In this document: positions 40,501 through 48,802 of the stretch, in pieces | Numbering within the stretch: the stretch's first letter is position 1 | Layout: every line of letters starts with the position of its first letter | DNA from: Phocaeicola plebeius DSM 17135 | GTDB lineage: Bacteria > Bacteroidota > Bacteroidia > Bacteroidales > Bacteroidaceae | Direction of reading: 5' to 3' | DNA length: 64,000 nucleotides | Assembly (NCBI RefSeq): GCF_000187895.1 | Contig: NZ_DS990134.1 | Coordinates: 434,001-498,000 of the forward strand | The notes under the pieces: generated by a model | Database searches by the model: none | What the model was told of the DNA's origin: nothing | What the model saw: the letters and a program-made list of their open reading frames with translations, nothing else | Program-made: the position numbers and the translations under genes

Positions 40501-41834
40501 TGGCCGAGGTTCGCTTTGTGGATGTGAATACAGGTATCATCCTTTCTACTCACAACGTTCCTTACGGTTCTAAGTTGTATGCTTCAGACGGTGAAGTAGT
40601 AGAAAAGGGCAAGTTGATTGCTAAGTGGGATCCGTTCAACGCCGTTATCGTAACAGAAGCTGCTGGTAAGATTGATTTTGAATCAGTAATTGAAAACGTA
40701 ACCTATAAGGTAGAATCAGATGAAGCTACAGGTTTGCGTGAAATCATTATTACTGAATCTAAGGATAAGACGAAGATTCCGTCATTGCACATCTTGGATG
40801 AGAACGGTGGAATTATCCGTACATACAACTTACCGGTAGGTGGTCACGTAGTAGTAGAAGACAAACAAACCGTGAAGTCGGGTGATATTCTGGTGAAGAT
40901 TCCGCGTGCCGTAGGTAAGGCGGGTGATATCACCGGTGGTCTTCCACGTGTAACTGAGTTGTTTGAAGCTCGTAACCCGTCTAATCCGGCTGTTGTTTCT
41001 GAAATCGATGGTGAAATTACGATGGGTAAGATTAAACGTGGTAACCGTGAAATCATCGTTACATCGAAGACTGGTGACGTTCGTAAGTACTTGGTTGCTT
41101 TGTCTAAGCAGATTCTGGTTCAGGAAAACGACTATGTACGTGCCGGAACTCCGTTGTCTGACGGTGCTATTACTCCTGCCGACATCTTGGCCATCAAAGG
41201 TCCTACAGCCGTTCAGGAATATATCGTAAATGAAATCCAGGACGTTTACCGTCTGCAGGGTGTGAAGATTAACGATAAGCACTTCGAAATCATCGTTCGT
41301 CAGATGATGCGTAAGGTACAGATTGACGAACCGGGTGATACTCGCTTCTTGGAACAGCAGGTTGTAGACCGCATTGAATTCAATGAGGAAAACGACCGTA
41401 TCTGGGGTAAGAAAGTGGTTGTAGACGCTGGTGATTCTCAGAACTTGCAGCCGGGACAGATTGTTACAGCTCGTAAGCTCCGTGATGAAAACAGTATGCT
41501 GAAACGCCGTGACTTGAAACTGGTTGAAGTACGTGATGCAGTTCCTGCTACTTCTACTCAGATTCTGCAGGGTATTACACGTGCTGCATTGCAGACATCA
41601 AGCTTCATGTCAGCTGCATCATTCCAGGAAACTACCAAGGTATTGAACGAAGCTGCTATCAACGGTAAGGTTGATAAACTGGAAGGTATGAAAGAGAACG
41701 TTATCTGCGGTCACTTGATTCCTGCTGGTACAGGTCAGCGTGAGTTTGAAAAGATTGTGGTAGGTTCTAAAGAAGAATACGATCGCATTTTGGCAAACAA
41801 GAAGAATGTATTAGATTACAGTGGAGTTGAATAA
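37548..41834 (+). CDS. rpoC: DNA-directed RNA polymerase beta' subunit
   Basis: 1428 residues. N-terminal zinc ribbon Cys66, Cys68, Cys81, Cys84 (CHCGK...CDRCG), bridge and trigger regions, the magnesium-binding NADFDGDQ (near residue 470), and a second zinc site ([13 protein letters not shown]). It ends with the omega-interacting tail. Last gene of the tuf-secE-nusG-rplKAJL-rpoBC series, followed by a terminator. Full length and intact. Confidence 0.98.
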   Translation: MAFRKDTKIKSNFSKITIGLASPEEILENSYGEVLKPETINYRTYKPERDGLFCERIFGPVKDYECHCGKYKRIRYKGIVCDRCGVEVTEKKVRRERSGHIQLVVPVAHIWYFRSLPNKIGYLLGLPTKKLDAIIYYERYVVIQPGVKAEDGISKYDLLSEEEYLDIMETLPKENQYLEDSDPNKFIAKMGAEAIYDLLVGIDLDALSYELRHKANNDSSQQRKNEALKRLQVVESFRASRGRNKPEWMIVRIVPVIPPELRPLVPLDGGRFATSDLNDLYRRVIIRNNRLKRLIEIKAPEVILRNEKRMLQEAVDSLFDNSRKSSAVKTDANRPLKSLSDSLKGKQGRFRQNLLGKRVDYSARSVIVVGPELKMGECGIPKLMAAELYKPFIIRKLIERGIVKTVKSAKKIVDRKESVIWDILEHVMKGHPVLLNRAPTLHRLGIQAFQPKMIEGKAIQLHPLACTAFNADFDGDQMAVHLPLSNEAVLEAQMLMLQSHNILNPANGAPITVPAQDMVLGLYYITKLRKGAKGEGLIFYGPEEAMIAYNEGKVDIHAIISVVANDLDENGNIVKKLIKETSVGRVIVNELVPDECGYLNTVISKKSLRDIISDVIKAVGVARACEFLDGIKNLGYKKAFEGGLSFNLGDIIIPKEKEELVKRGNEEIEQIMMNYNMGFITDNERYNQVIDTWTHVNSDLSDILYKTIKNDDQGFNSVFMMLDSGARGSKEQIRQLSGMRGLMAKPQKAGAEGAQIIENPILSNFKEGLSVLEYFISTHGARKGLADTALKTADAGYLTRRLVDVSHDVIINEEDCGTLRGLVCTALKNNDEVIATLYERILGRVSVHDIIHPTTGKLIVAAGEEITEDIAEEIEKSPIESVEIRSVLTCESKKGVCAKCYGRNLATSRMVQKGEAVGVIAAQSIGEPGTQLTLRTFHAGGIAGNMAANASIVAKNDARLEFEELRTVDAVEETGEPVKIVVGRLAEVRFVDVNTGIILSTHNVPYGSKLYASDGEVVEKGKLIAKWDPFNAVIVTEAAGKIDFESVIENVTYKVESDEATGLREIIITESKDKTKIPSLHILDENGGIIRTYNLPVGGHVVVEDKQTVKSGDILVKIPRAVGKAGDITGGLPRVTELFEARNPSNPAVVSEIDGEITMGKIKRGNREIIVTSKTGDVRKYLVALSKQILVQENDYVRAGTPLSDGAITPADILAIKGPTAVQEYIVNEIQDVYRLQGVKINDKHFEIIVRQMMRKVQIDEPGDTRFLEQQVVDRIEFNEENDRIWGKKVVVDAGDSQNLQPGQIVTARKLRDENSMLKRRDLKLVEVRDAVPATSTQILQGITRAALQTSSFMSAASFQETTKVLNEAAINGKVDKLEGMKENVICGHLIPAGTGQREFEKIVVGSKEEYDRILANKKNVLDYSGVE

Positions 41835-41850
41835 TCTCAACTACTATCAT

Positions 41851-41886
41851 AAAAAAAAGCCGTCTCATTTGAGGCGGCTTTTTTTA
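41851..41886. terminator. Bidirectional terminator after rpoC
   Basis: A-run, then AAAGCCGTCTC ATTT GAGGCGGCTTT with an 11-bp stem, then T-run. The A and T tracts on both sides fit termination of rpoC and of the converging minus-strand operon. Confidence 0.9.
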
Positions 41887-42025
41887 TGTGCTTATTTGAT
41901 GTAAGCAAGCATCGTATATTTAAAGTTTTTCGTTACTCTGATAATTGACTATTGTAATTGTGTAGTAACTGTCATTTCCACATTATAGGAGGGGAAATAG
42001 TACTTTGCTGATGCGTAGCCCGGTT

Positions 42026-42445
42026 TTATTTCCTTTTCCAATATAGCAGGATGAAACGTCCTCCTGTGGCCATCAGTGCGAGGGAAAGTCCGGTATAAAA
42101 GACCGCAATAAAGCTTTCCGGTAGCAGGCGTGCGGTACGGATAGTTATACCCAGTGCAATCATGAAAGCCATCACCAGCCAGCCTTTCACGTCAAAAAAC
42201 GAGAATGGACAGCGTTTGTTGGGGTTACCGGCTGTGATACGCTGTGCATGCTTGCGGTAGAGCTTGTGGAAAATCATGCAGAAGAACAGCAGGAATATCA
42301 GACTGGCCTCGCAGACCTTAAGCAGCCAGTAGTGCGCGTCCGTTATCCAGCAGGAAATGCCGATACGGAGAATGTTGATACCGGCAACCAGCCATACGAT
42401 TCCAGCCGTAAGCAGCAGCGTATTGGAAGATACTCCGTATTTCAT
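42026..42445 (-). CDS. Small integral membrane protein, function unknown
   Basis: 139 residues with four hydrophobic spans (about 8-28, 42-62, 88-106, 112-133). A Lys/Arg-rich loop (HKLYRKHAQRITAG) lies between spans 2 and 3. No motif is recognised. It begins 11 bp after the corA stop on the same strand, so it is probably co-transcribed with the transporter; a role tied to the transporter is only an inference from position. Confidence 0.7.
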   Translation of the reverse strand: MKYGVSSNTLLLTAGIVWLVAGINILRIGISCWITDAHYWLLKVCEASLIFLLFFCMIFHKLYRKHAQRITAGNPNKRCPFSFFDVKGWLVMAFMIALGITIRTARLLPESFIAVFYTGLSLALMATGGRFILLYWKRK

Positions 42446-42456
42446 ATACCCTCAGC

Positions 42457-43383
42457 TTAGAACCACTTTATTTTCCGGAAAATAACAAAAGCCGTTGCCG
42501 AGAGGAAGATGGAGAAACATACAATCAAGGCAAAGGCATGCGGCAGTCCTTCGATGTGAATATCCACGTTCATACCATAGAAACTGGCAATCAGTGTCGG
42601 TACCATCAGCACGATAGAAAGACTGGTCATGCGTTTCATTATGGTGTTCACGTTATTGGAGATGATGGAAGCAAAAGCATCCATGGTACCCGTAAGAATG
42701 TCACTGTAAATGTTTACCTGATTGTGTGCCTGCTTCAGCTCGATGAGCACATCTTCTGTCAGTTCCGTATTCTGGTAGTCCTTTTCATTAAAGATATTCT
42801 GCAATTTGCCTATCATGACCTCATTGCCACGGATAGACGTATTGAAATATACCAGACTCTTCTGCAGGTTCATCAGCCGGAGCAAGTCCTCGTTACGGAT
42901 GCTACGCTCCAGCTCCTTTTCTGCATTGTTCACTTCGTTGTTGATTTGTTTCAGGTATTTCAGGAACCATACAGCCGACGAGTAAATCAGTCGCAGAATC
43001 AGTTCGTATTTATTGGGCACGTTGATACCTTTGCGCTGCGTATGCTCAATAAAGTCCGGCAGCATCTCCGTAGAGTGATAGCAAACCGAAATCACCAGTT
43101 CATTGTTCGTAATAATACCGATAGGCACCGTGGCATACGGCACTTTTGAATCAGGAGTCTGTACGGGAATACGCAGAATAGTCAGCAGCCAGTTACCTTC
43201 CGTATCCGTACGCGGACGTTCGTCGGTATCGGCAATGTCATTCAAAAAAGACTGGGGAACTTTTAATTGTTCTTGCAGGAAGTGGAAATCCGCGGCATCC
43301 GGACATTCAATGTTAATCCAGCAGTTAGGTTGCCAGTTAGCTTTCTCTACAAAGCCAGCTTCACAAAAAAGATACTTTCTCAT
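42457..43383 (-). CDS. corA: CorA-family magnesium/divalent cation transporter
   Basis: 308 residues from ATG 43383. An ATG seven codons upstream (43404) is possible, but AGGAGC lies 6 bases before 43383, so that start is preferred. The C-terminus carries two membrane spans with the hallmark FYGMNVD (Gly-Met-Asn at about 270-272) between them. CorA proteins are pentameric inner-membrane Mg2+ channels gated by bound Mg2+. The gene is read from a structured leader described separately. Confidence 0.9.
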   Translation of the reverse strand: MRKYLFCEAGFVEKANWQPNCWINIECPDAADFHFLQEQLKVPQSFLNDIADTDERPRTDTEGNWLLTILRIPVQTPDSKVPYATVPIGIITNNELVISVCYHSTEMLPDFIEHTQRKGINVPNKYELILRLIYSSAVWFLKYLKQINNEVNNAEKELERSIRNEDLLRLMNLQKSLVYFNTSIRGNEVMIGKLQNIFNEKDYQNTELTEDVLIELKQAHNQVNIYSDILTGTMDAFASIISNNVNTIMKRMTSLSIVLMVPTLIASFYGMNVDIHIEGLPHAFALIVCFSIFLSATAFVIFRKIKWF

Positions 43384-43387
43384 CTGT

Positions 43388-43423
43388 ATGCTCCTTTCCT
43401 TCATTTTAAGCCCGGAGGAGCAT
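43388..43423 (-). promoter_or_regulatory. Hairpin covering the corA ribosome-binding site
   Basis: On the minus strand ATGCTCCT (43423-43416) is perfectly complementary to AGGAGCAT (43395-43388), with a 20-nt loop that holds the alternative ATG at 43404. The downstream arm contains the AGGAGC Shine-Dalgarno, so the fold would hide it. Confidence 0.6.
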
Positions 43424-43442
43424 CTTCAGAGTAAAAGACAGG

Positions 43443-43502
43443 ATTACTCACGACACCCCTTCAGGAAGTGGTTAAAATAATTGTAATACGTTCGCGAGTA
43501 AT
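43443..43502 (-). promoter_or_regulatory. Long stem in the corA leader
   Basis: Minus-strand ATTACTCGCGA (43502-43492) pairs with TCGTGAGTAAT (43453-43443), 11 bp with one G-U, enclosing 38 nt that contain a smaller CACTTC/GGGGTG hairpin. With the SD hairpin downstream this makes a multi-stem 5' leader. Confidence 0.55.
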
Positions 43503-43532
43503 AATCGTCCATATTAGTTCGTTTTAGGGTAT

Positions 43533-43559
43533 AAAAAAAGTTCGTTTATTCAACGAACT
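43533..43559 (-). terminator. Terminator of the tRNA-Asn array, possibly switchable
   Basis: Minus-strand GTTCGTT (43558-43552) pairs with AACGAAC (43546-43540) and is followed by seven U. A second AACGAAC copy at 43523-43517 can pair with the same upstream arm, which would break the terminator. Confidence 0.75.
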
Positions 43560-43565
43560 CTCAAG

Positions 43566-43639
43566 CTCTTCAGGTTGGACTTGAACCAACGACCCTCTGA
43601 TTAACAGTCAGATGCTCTAACCGACTGAGCTACTGAAGA
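43566..43639 (-). tRNA. tRNA-Asn (anticodon GTT), copy 3
   Basis: 74-nt cloverleaf: acceptor TCTTCAG/CTGAAGA, anticodon stem TCTGA/TCAGA with loop CTGTTAA giving GTT, T loop TTCAAGT, discriminator G. Last in transcription order of three identical copies. Confidence 0.96.
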
Positions 43640-43665
43640 AGATTTAAACATGTTTCAAAAAAGAG

Positions 43666-43739
43666 CTCTTCAGGTTGGACTTGAACCAACGACCCTCTGA
43701 TTAACAGTCAGATGCTCTAACCGACTGAGCTACTGAAGA
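43666..43739 (-). tRNA. tRNA-Asn (anticodon GTT), copy 2
   Basis: Identical in sequence to copies 1 and 3; offset exactly 100 bp from copy 3 with a nearly identical spacer containing the palindrome AAACATGTTT. Confidence 0.96.
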
Positions 43740-43767
43740 AGATTCAAACATGTTTCAAAAAAAGGAG

Positions 43768-43841
43768 CTCTTCAGGTTGGACTTGAACCAACGACCCTCT
43801 GATTAACAGTCAGATGCTCTAACCGACTGAGCTACTGAAGA
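43768..43841 (-). tRNA. tRNA-Asn (anticodon GTT), copy 1
   Basis: First in transcription order, 102 bp from copy 2. Sequence and structure are the same as in the other copies. A minus-strand promoter box lies 22 bp upstream. Confidence 0.96.
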
Positions 43842-43863
43842 AGGTTTTCCTTTAATTGCGATG

Positions 43864-43895
43864 CAAAGGTAGTAGGATATTTTGAATTATGCAAT
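43864..43895 (-). promoter_or_regulatory. Promoter of the tRNA-Asn array
   Basis: Minus-strand TACCTTTG (43871-43864) is a consensus -7 box; ATTG (43895-43892), 20 bp upstream, is a 3-of-4 match to the -33 box. It overlaps the opposite-facing kinase promoter. Confidence 0.65.
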
Positions 43896-43902
43896 ATCTT
43901 TG
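43895..43902 (+). promoter_or_regulatory. -7 box for the PfkB kinase and S41 protease genes
   Basis: TATCTTTG, an exact TAnnTTTG, 18 bp before the kinase ATG. No clear TTTG lies at the expected -33 distance, so this promoter is weaker or needs help. The leader would be very short. Confidence 0.55.
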
Positions 43903-43920
43903 CAAAAAAAATGAAGTAAA

Positions 43921-44907
43921 ATGGATAAAATTATAGGAATGGGCAATGCATTGGTCGATGTACTGGTAAGAATTGATGACGATTCCTTGCTGGAAAAGCT
44001 ACATTTGCCCAAAGGAAGCATGCAGTTGATACAAGAAGACACCTTGTCTGAAATACGTAAATATACCTCAGGGATGAAGATTCATCGCTCTACCGGCGGT
44101 TCGGCCGGCAATACGGTCTGTGCACTGGCTGCATTGGGAGCCAATCCCGGATTTATCGGAAAGGTAGGCCAGGACGAGACGGGAACTTTCTTTGGTGATA
44201 CCCTCCGTCAGCGTGGGGTAAATGCCTTGCTGACCACCTGCGATTTGCCGTCGGGCATTGCATCGACTTTCATTTCTACCGATGGAGAGCGCACGTTCGG
44301 TACTTATCTGGGAGCAGCTGCCACACTGAGGGCAGAAGACTTGTCGCGTAAAATGTTTGCCGGATACAATTATCTCTATATTGAAGGCTATCTTTTGCAA
44401 GACCATGACCTGATGCTGCGCGCCGTACAGCTGGCCAAGGAAGAAGGACTTCAGGTTTGTCTCGATATGGCAAGCTACAATGTGGTGGAAGCCGAACGTG
44501 ACTTCTTCGACCAGTTGATTGTGAAATATGTGGACATCGTGTTTGCCAATGAGAGCGAAGCACTGGCCTATACGGGAAAAGCTCCTCATGAAGCCTTGGA
44601 AGAAATTGCGTCCAAATGCAGCATTGCCGTAGTGAAAACCGGAAAAGAAGGTTCCCTCGTGAAGAAAGGCACAGAAGTCATTCAACTGCTGTCTTGTCCG
44701 ATTGATAATGTGCTGGACACCACCGGTGCAGGCGATTTCTATGCCGCCGGCTTCATGTACGGCCTGACGTGCGGTTATTCGCTGGAAAAATGCGTGCAAA
44801 TCAGTACCATTCTGGCCACAGCCGTCATTCAGGAAGTCGGTACCACCTTACCTGCTAAGAAATGGGACGAAATTAAGTTAAATATTGAATCACTTCTGCA
44901 AGTCTAA
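43921..44907 (+). CDS. PfkB-family carbohydrate/nucleoside kinase (adenosine kinase-like)
   Basis: 328 residues, ribokinase fold. The N-terminal glycine motif is STGGSAGNTVCALA and the C-terminal signature with the catalytic Asp is DNVLDTTGAGDFYAAGF (about 262-278). Bacteroidota homologues of this form are usually named adenosine kinase, but the substrate cannot be proved from sequence. It is cytoplasmic. The S41 protease gene follows after a few bases, so the two share a transcript. Confidence 0.85.
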   Translation: MDKIIGMGNALVDVLVRIDDDSLLEKLHLPKGSMQLIQEDTLSEIRKYTSGMKIHRSTGGSAGNTVCALAALGANPGFIGKVGQDETGTFFGDTLRQRGVNALLTTCDLPSGIASTFISTDGERTFGTYLGAAATLRAEDLSRKMFAGYNYLYIEGYLLQDHDLMLRAVQLAKEEGLQVCLDMASYNVVEAERDFFDQLIVKYVDIVFANESEALAYTGKAPHEALEEIASKCSIAVVKTGKEGSLVKKGTEVIQLLSCPIDNVLDTTGAGDFYAAGFMYGLTCGYSLEKCVQISTILATAVIQEVGTTLPAKKWDEIKLNIESLLQV

Positions 44908-44960
44908 CCGGAATAATGTGTTTATTTGCAAGGAAGAACAATTTTGTAAACAGACTATAT

Positions 44961-46682
44961 ATGAATGCAAGAAAAATGCTGGCCGGAGCCTTTATCGTGA
45001 TGTTGGGGATGGGCATGACCAGCTTCAAGGAAGACGACCGTAATTTTCAGATATCAAAGAATCTGGACATATTCAACTCCATTTTCAAGGAACTGGATTT
45101 GTTTTATGTAGATACCGTGAATGCCGAAAAAATGATTCAGACCGGAGTGGAAGGTATGCTTTCACTGACCGACCCTTATACGGAGTACTATCCGGAAGAA
45201 GAGGTGAGCAGTCTTAAGGAAATGACTACCGGAAAATACGGCGGTATCGGTGCGGCCATCCGCTATTATGAGGCCAAAGACCGCATTGCAGTGGTGGAAC
45301 CTACCGAAGGCATGCCGGCAGCCGAAGCCGGAGTCAAGGCAGGCGACATCATTCTCTCGGTAGGAGGAAAAGAAATGGTACGTGGCGACATGAAACCCCA
45401 GGAATTTTCTTCCAAGGTCAGCGAAGCGCTGCGTGGAGAACCGGGAACTTCGTTCGTCTTGAAAGTGCTGCGTCCGCTCAAGAACGACAGTACGGTGATG
45501 GAATTTAAAATTACCCGTAAGAACATCCGTACCAATCCGGTGCCCTATTACGGCATGGTGAAAGACAGTATCGGTTATTTAGCTTTGTCCAGCTTTACGG
45601 AAAACTCTGCCAAGGATTTCAAAAAAGCTTTCATCGAACTGAAACAGAAAGGTGCCAAGTCGCTGATTATCGACTTGCGCGACAACGGAGGTGGTTCCTT
45701 ATCGGAAGCGGTAGATATTGTCAATCTCTACGTGCCGAAAGGACAGGAGATTGTAGTGACAAAAGGAAAGGTACGCCAGGCACAAGGTTCTTACAAAACC
45801 CAGAATGAACCGGTCGATACACAGATTCCGCTGGCGGTACTCGTGAACGGTGCCACGGCTTCGGCTTCTGAAATCGTGAGCGGTTCGTTGCAGGACCTGG
45901 ACCGTGCGGTAGTCATCGGTTCGCGCACCTTCGGAAAAGGACTGGTGCAGACCATCCGTCCGTTGCCCTACAACGGCACGCTGAAAGTGACCACTTCCAA
46001 ATACTATATTCCCAGCGGACGTTGTATCCAGGCTATTGATTATGCCAAGAAGAATGCCGACGGTTCAGTAGCCCGTACACCCGATAGTCTGACCACCGTA
46101 TTCCATACTGCTGCCGGACGTGAGGTGCGTGATGGAGGAGGTATCCGTCCGGACATCGAAGTGAAGGGAGACAAGATTCCGAACATCGTGTTCTACCTGA
46201 TGAACGACGACCTGATTTTCGATTATGCTACCCAATATTGCTGGGATCATCCTACATTGGCTTCGGTAGACGACTTCAAACTGACCGATGCCGATTATGA
46301 GGCTTTCAAGAAACTGGTGAAATCACGTAACTTTACTTACGACCGCCAGAGTGAGAAGATGTTGAAAAGTCTGAAGGAAATAGCCGAGTTTGAGGGCTAC
46401 ATGACTGAGGCGGCAGAGGAATTCAAGGCGCTGGAAAAGAAGCTCAACCATAACCTGGACCGCGACCTGGATTATTTTGCCAAACCGATTAAAGAATATA
46501 TCTCACAGGAAATTGTGACCCGCTATTTTTATCAGCGTGGTGCGGCGATGGAACGGTTGAAAGATGATACTGATTTGGAAGAAGCCATCAAGGTATTGCA
46601 GAATCCTGTCCGTTATCGGGAGATTCTTTCTGCACCGGTAAAGAAAGATGAACTGGCAAAGAAGGAAGAAACGAAGAAATAA
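44961..46682 (+). CDS. S41-family carboxyl-terminal processing peptidase
   Basis: 573 residues from ATG 44961; an upstream ATG at 44916 (8 bp after the kinase stop) is also possible, but the later one directly begins a signal-like segment (ARKMLAGAFIVMLGMGMTSF). A PDZ domain (about 75-165) precedes the tail-specific protease core with catalytic Ser in GATASASEIVSGS (about 297-309) and Lys in FGKGLVQT (about 326). Such proteases act in the periplasm on C-termini of envelope proteins. Base composition is richer in G and C than the genes that follow. Confidence 0.9.
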   Translation: MNARKMLAGAFIVMLGMGMTSFKEDDRNFQISKNLDIFNSIFKELDLFYVDTVNAEKMIQTGVEGMLSLTDPYTEYYPEEEVSSLKEMTTGKYGGIGAAIRYYEAKDRIAVVEPTEGMPAAEAGVKAGDIILSVGGKEMVRGDMKPQEFSSKVSEALRGEPGTSFVLKVLRPLKNDSTVMEFKITRKNIRTNPVPYYGMVKDSIGYLALSSFTENSAKDFKKAFIELKQKGAKSLIIDLRDNGGGSLSEAVDIVNLYVPKGQEIVVTKGKVRQAQGSYKTQNEPVDTQIPLAVLVNGATASASEIVSGSLQDLDRAVVIGSRTFGKGLVQTIRPLPYNGTLKVTTSKYYIPSGRCIQAIDYAKKNADGSVARTPDSLTTVFHTAAGREVRDGGGIRPDIEVKGDKIPNIVFYLMNDDLIFDYATQYCWDHPTLASVDDFKLTDADYEAFKKLVKSRNFTYDRQSEKMLKSLKEIAEFEGYMTEAAEEFKALEKKLNHNLDRDLDYFAKPIKEYISQEIVTRYFYQRGAAMERLKDDTDLEEAIKVLQNPVRYREILSAPVKKDELAKKEETKK

Positions 46683-46724
46683 GGCCTCAGAGAGGCTTCT
46701 GGAGAGCTTTCAAGTAAGGCTCGG

Positions 46725-46858
46725 AAAACGCAAGTACGTTTTGTTTCAAACGCAAGTGCATTTGAAGTGAAACGTACTTGCGTTTTTAGTAAAATGTCCT
46801 TGTGTTTTGGAGAAAACGCAAAGGTGTTTGATATGAAACACTTAGGTGTTTGAAATGA
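46725..46858. repeat. Hairpin-forming intergenic repeats after the S41 protease gene
   Basis: The 397-bp gap 46683-47079 has no gene. It holds three adjacent hairpins: AAACGCAAGTACGTTT (46726-46741) with AAACGTACTTGCGTTT (46770-46785); CCTTGTGTTTT (46798-46808) with AAAACGCAAAGG (46813-46824); and GTGTTT (46824-46829) with AAACAC (46836-46841). The unit AGGTGTTTGAnATGA recurs 22 bp apart (46822 and 46844), and ACGCAAgTG/ACGCAAAgg motifs repeat. The first hairpin ends in TTTTTAG and can act as a terminator. Confidence 0.65.
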
Positions 46859-46866
46859 GTGGAAAA

Positions 46867-46897
46867 TATGATATTTAACAACTCTTACTTACCTTTG
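46867..46897 (+). promoter_or_regulatory. Probable promoter for the MutS-like gene
   Basis: TATG (46867-46870, 3 of 4 to TTTG), 19 bp, TACCTTTG (46890-46897). It would give a leader of about 175 nt. A second possible -7 box, TACTTTTG, lies at 47032-47039. Confidence 0.5.
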
Positions 46898-47079
46898 CAA
46901 TAGTAAACTTGAATATTGATTTAGTTGTTATGTTCATTCAATGATAGATTATGTTGTTTGTTATAAATTTCGTTTGGCTTAATATCGATAGCGTGTATGA
47001 TAAAAAATAAGAAGTTGAAATATTCTTTGTTTACTTTTGTAATATAAGAATAACGGCAAACATTTTATATAAACGAAGA

Positions 47080-48603
47080 ATGGAAAAAGAAGTAAAGGCT
47101 TATAATTCCTATAAGAAACTTTCATATATGGATGGGAATCTGCCGGAAAGTGTAAGGCACGATTTGAATATAGATGAATTATGTGAAAAAATCGATTATA
47201 CATCTTCTTGTATAGGAAGACAATTTCTATATCATTTACTTTGTATAGATAAAGTGTCATCTGTAAATAAGCATGAAGAGCTGGTTGAACACCTGCAGGA
47301 ACATGTTTCTTTACGTAAACGAACGTCTGAAATTTTGGGCAAAATAAATAAGCCGGAGGCCTATACGATTGTTGATATATTAGCAGAGAATATTGATTAT
47401 TCACGTAGGTATTTATTTTTACTTCAAGTGTGCCGTTGGCTTCCGTTAATTTTTTCAATCTGGATGTTGATGGCTGCAACTCCGGCTTTACCATTTGTTT
47501 TATTCCTTCTATCTTATGTAGGCAATGCCTTTTTACATTATAAGCAGAAAAGCAAGCTAACGTGCTATTATTTTTCTATACCACAACTTTATCGTCTTTT
47601 GCTTACAGCGGACAAACTAGCCCAAATAGATGAGTTCTTTAAAACAGATTCCACAATAGGAGATTGTCTGAACAGATTGAAGAAACTCAAAAAAATGCTA
47701 CATTCATTCCGGTTAGGAATTACATTGCAAAGTGAATCAGCTTTTTTATTTTTCTTAGTTACGGAATTAGTGAATATTTTTACGTTGTATGCAGCAGTGA
47801 ATGTGGCAAAATCGTTTCTTTGCATTAGGGATGAACGAGAAGAGATAGAGCATGTTTTTGAATTCGTCGGTTTTATAGACGTATTATGTTCATTATCGTT
47901 TTTTCGTGACAGTCTTCCATATTGGTGTAAACCGATAGAAAACAGTAAAGAAGAAATGTTGTATGCTCGTAGTATTTGTCATCCATTAATAGATAATTGT
48001 GTTCCCAATGACTTATCCTTGTCTGAAAAATCAATGATTATCACTGGTTCTAATATGTCCGGGAAAACAAGCTTCATTCGCACTATAGCAGTAAATCTGC
48101 TTCTTGGTAAAGTATTAAGCACTTGTTTTGCTAGAGAATTTCGTATAGACCTATCCCGTAGAATCTATTCGGTTATCCATACTGAAGATGACCTTATTCG
48201 GGGAAAGAGTTTCTTCCTTAAAGAAGTTGAGAACGTGAAGAAAGCTATTGATGTGTCAAATAACGGAAAATATCTTTTGATATTTGATGAGTTATTCAAG
48301 GGGACGAATACTGTAGAGAGGATAGCAATTAATTATGCTTTGTTGTTGGATTTTACAAAATCTGATCACATCATTCTTGCGTCTACACACGATAATGAAA
48401 TCACCACCTTATTGCAAGATAAATATGATTTATATTACTTCTCAGAAAAAGTAGCGGATACCCAAATGGAGTTTGATTATAAATTGAAAAAAGGAGTTGA
48501 CAGAGATGGGAATGCCATAAAAATATTGAAGTTATATAAGTATCCTGATTCTGTTATAGCTATGGCGGAGAGATTAAGGCTAAATTATAAGAATAAAATG
48601 TAA
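47080..48603 (+). CDS. MutS-related ATPase with membrane segments
   Basis: 507 residues. The C-terminal half is a MutS domain V ATPase: Walker A GSNMSGKTSFIRT (about 323-335), a signature-like RGKSFFLKEVENVKKA, Walker B YLLIFDELFKGTNTVER (about 396-412) and a STHDNEIT His-containing switch (about 430). The N-terminal half has two strongly hydrophobic segments (about 109-150) not found in mismatch-repair MutS, and no mismatch-recognition domain. It belongs to a group of MutS-like proteins of unknown role common in Bacteroidota. Codon and base use are AT-rich compared with the genes upstream. Confidence 0.82.
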   Translation: MEKEVKAYNSYKKLSYMDGNLPESVRHDLNIDELCEKIDYTSSCIGRQFLYHLLCIDKVSSVNKHEELVEHLQEHVSLRKRTSEILGKINKPEAYTIVDILAENIDYSRRYLFLLQVCRWLPLIFSIWMLMAATPALPFVLFLLSYVGNAFLHYKQKSKLTCYYFSIPQLYRLLLTADKLAQIDEFFKTDSTIGDCLNRLKKLKKMLHSFRLGITLQSESAFLFFLVTELVNIFTLYAAVNVAKSFLCIRDEREEIEHVFEFVGFIDVLCSLSFFRDSLPYWCKPIENSKEEMLYARSICHPLIDNCVPNDLSLSEKSMIITGSNMSGKTSFIRTIAVNLLLGKVLSTCFAREFRIDLSRRIYSVIHTEDDLIRGKSFFLKEVENVKKAIDVSNNGKYLLIFDELFKGTNTVERIAINYALLLDFTKSDHIILASTHDNEITTLLQDKYDLYYFSEKVADTQMEFDYKLKKGVDRDGNAIKILKLYKYPDSVIAMAERLRLNYKNKM

Positions 48604-48628
48604 ACCTAAAGATTGAGCAGAGAGATAA

Positions 48629-48802
48629 TATATAATTCATATCATAATTAGGGGTACAATCGTTTATATAGCATACGAGTTTCTCGGACTTCTTCATCTA
48701 CATGGCACTTTCGATGTATATGATATCATAGCCATAATAATAAGTAGCCTGCTATTTTATGGGATATGCGTGTGGCTGAGAATTGTGAAGACTAAAAAAT
48801 AA
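48629..48802 (+). pseudogene. Remnant of a small membrane protein (VanZ-like C-terminus)
   Basis: An open frame of 57 codons without ATG reads ...VYIAYEFLGLLHLHGTFDVYDII..., then a hydrophobic segment and a Lys-rich tail before TAA. The E-x-L...GTFDxxD pattern followed by a membrane span resembles the end of VanZ-like proteins. No intact 5' part is present, so it looks like a decayed fragment. The rest of the 503-bp gap 48604-49106 holds only short frames (for example 31 codons from 48871) that I cannot support as genes. Confidence 0.4.

Noticed and set aside
42538..43480. Plus-strand frames of 203 and 125 codons opposite corA
   Set aside because: They are antisense to corA, whose family match (GMN motif) and codon pattern are clear.
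43560..43850. Regular 100-bp repeat that could suggest a CRISPR array
   Set aside because: The repeat units are complete tRNA-Asn genes and the spacers are nearly identical; no cas gene is present. No CRISPR array was found in the window.
47080..48603. MutS-like gene read as a true mismatch-repair mutS
   Set aside because: There is no mismatch-recognition N-terminal domain (no FYE-type motif), the length is about half, and hydrophobic spans are present.
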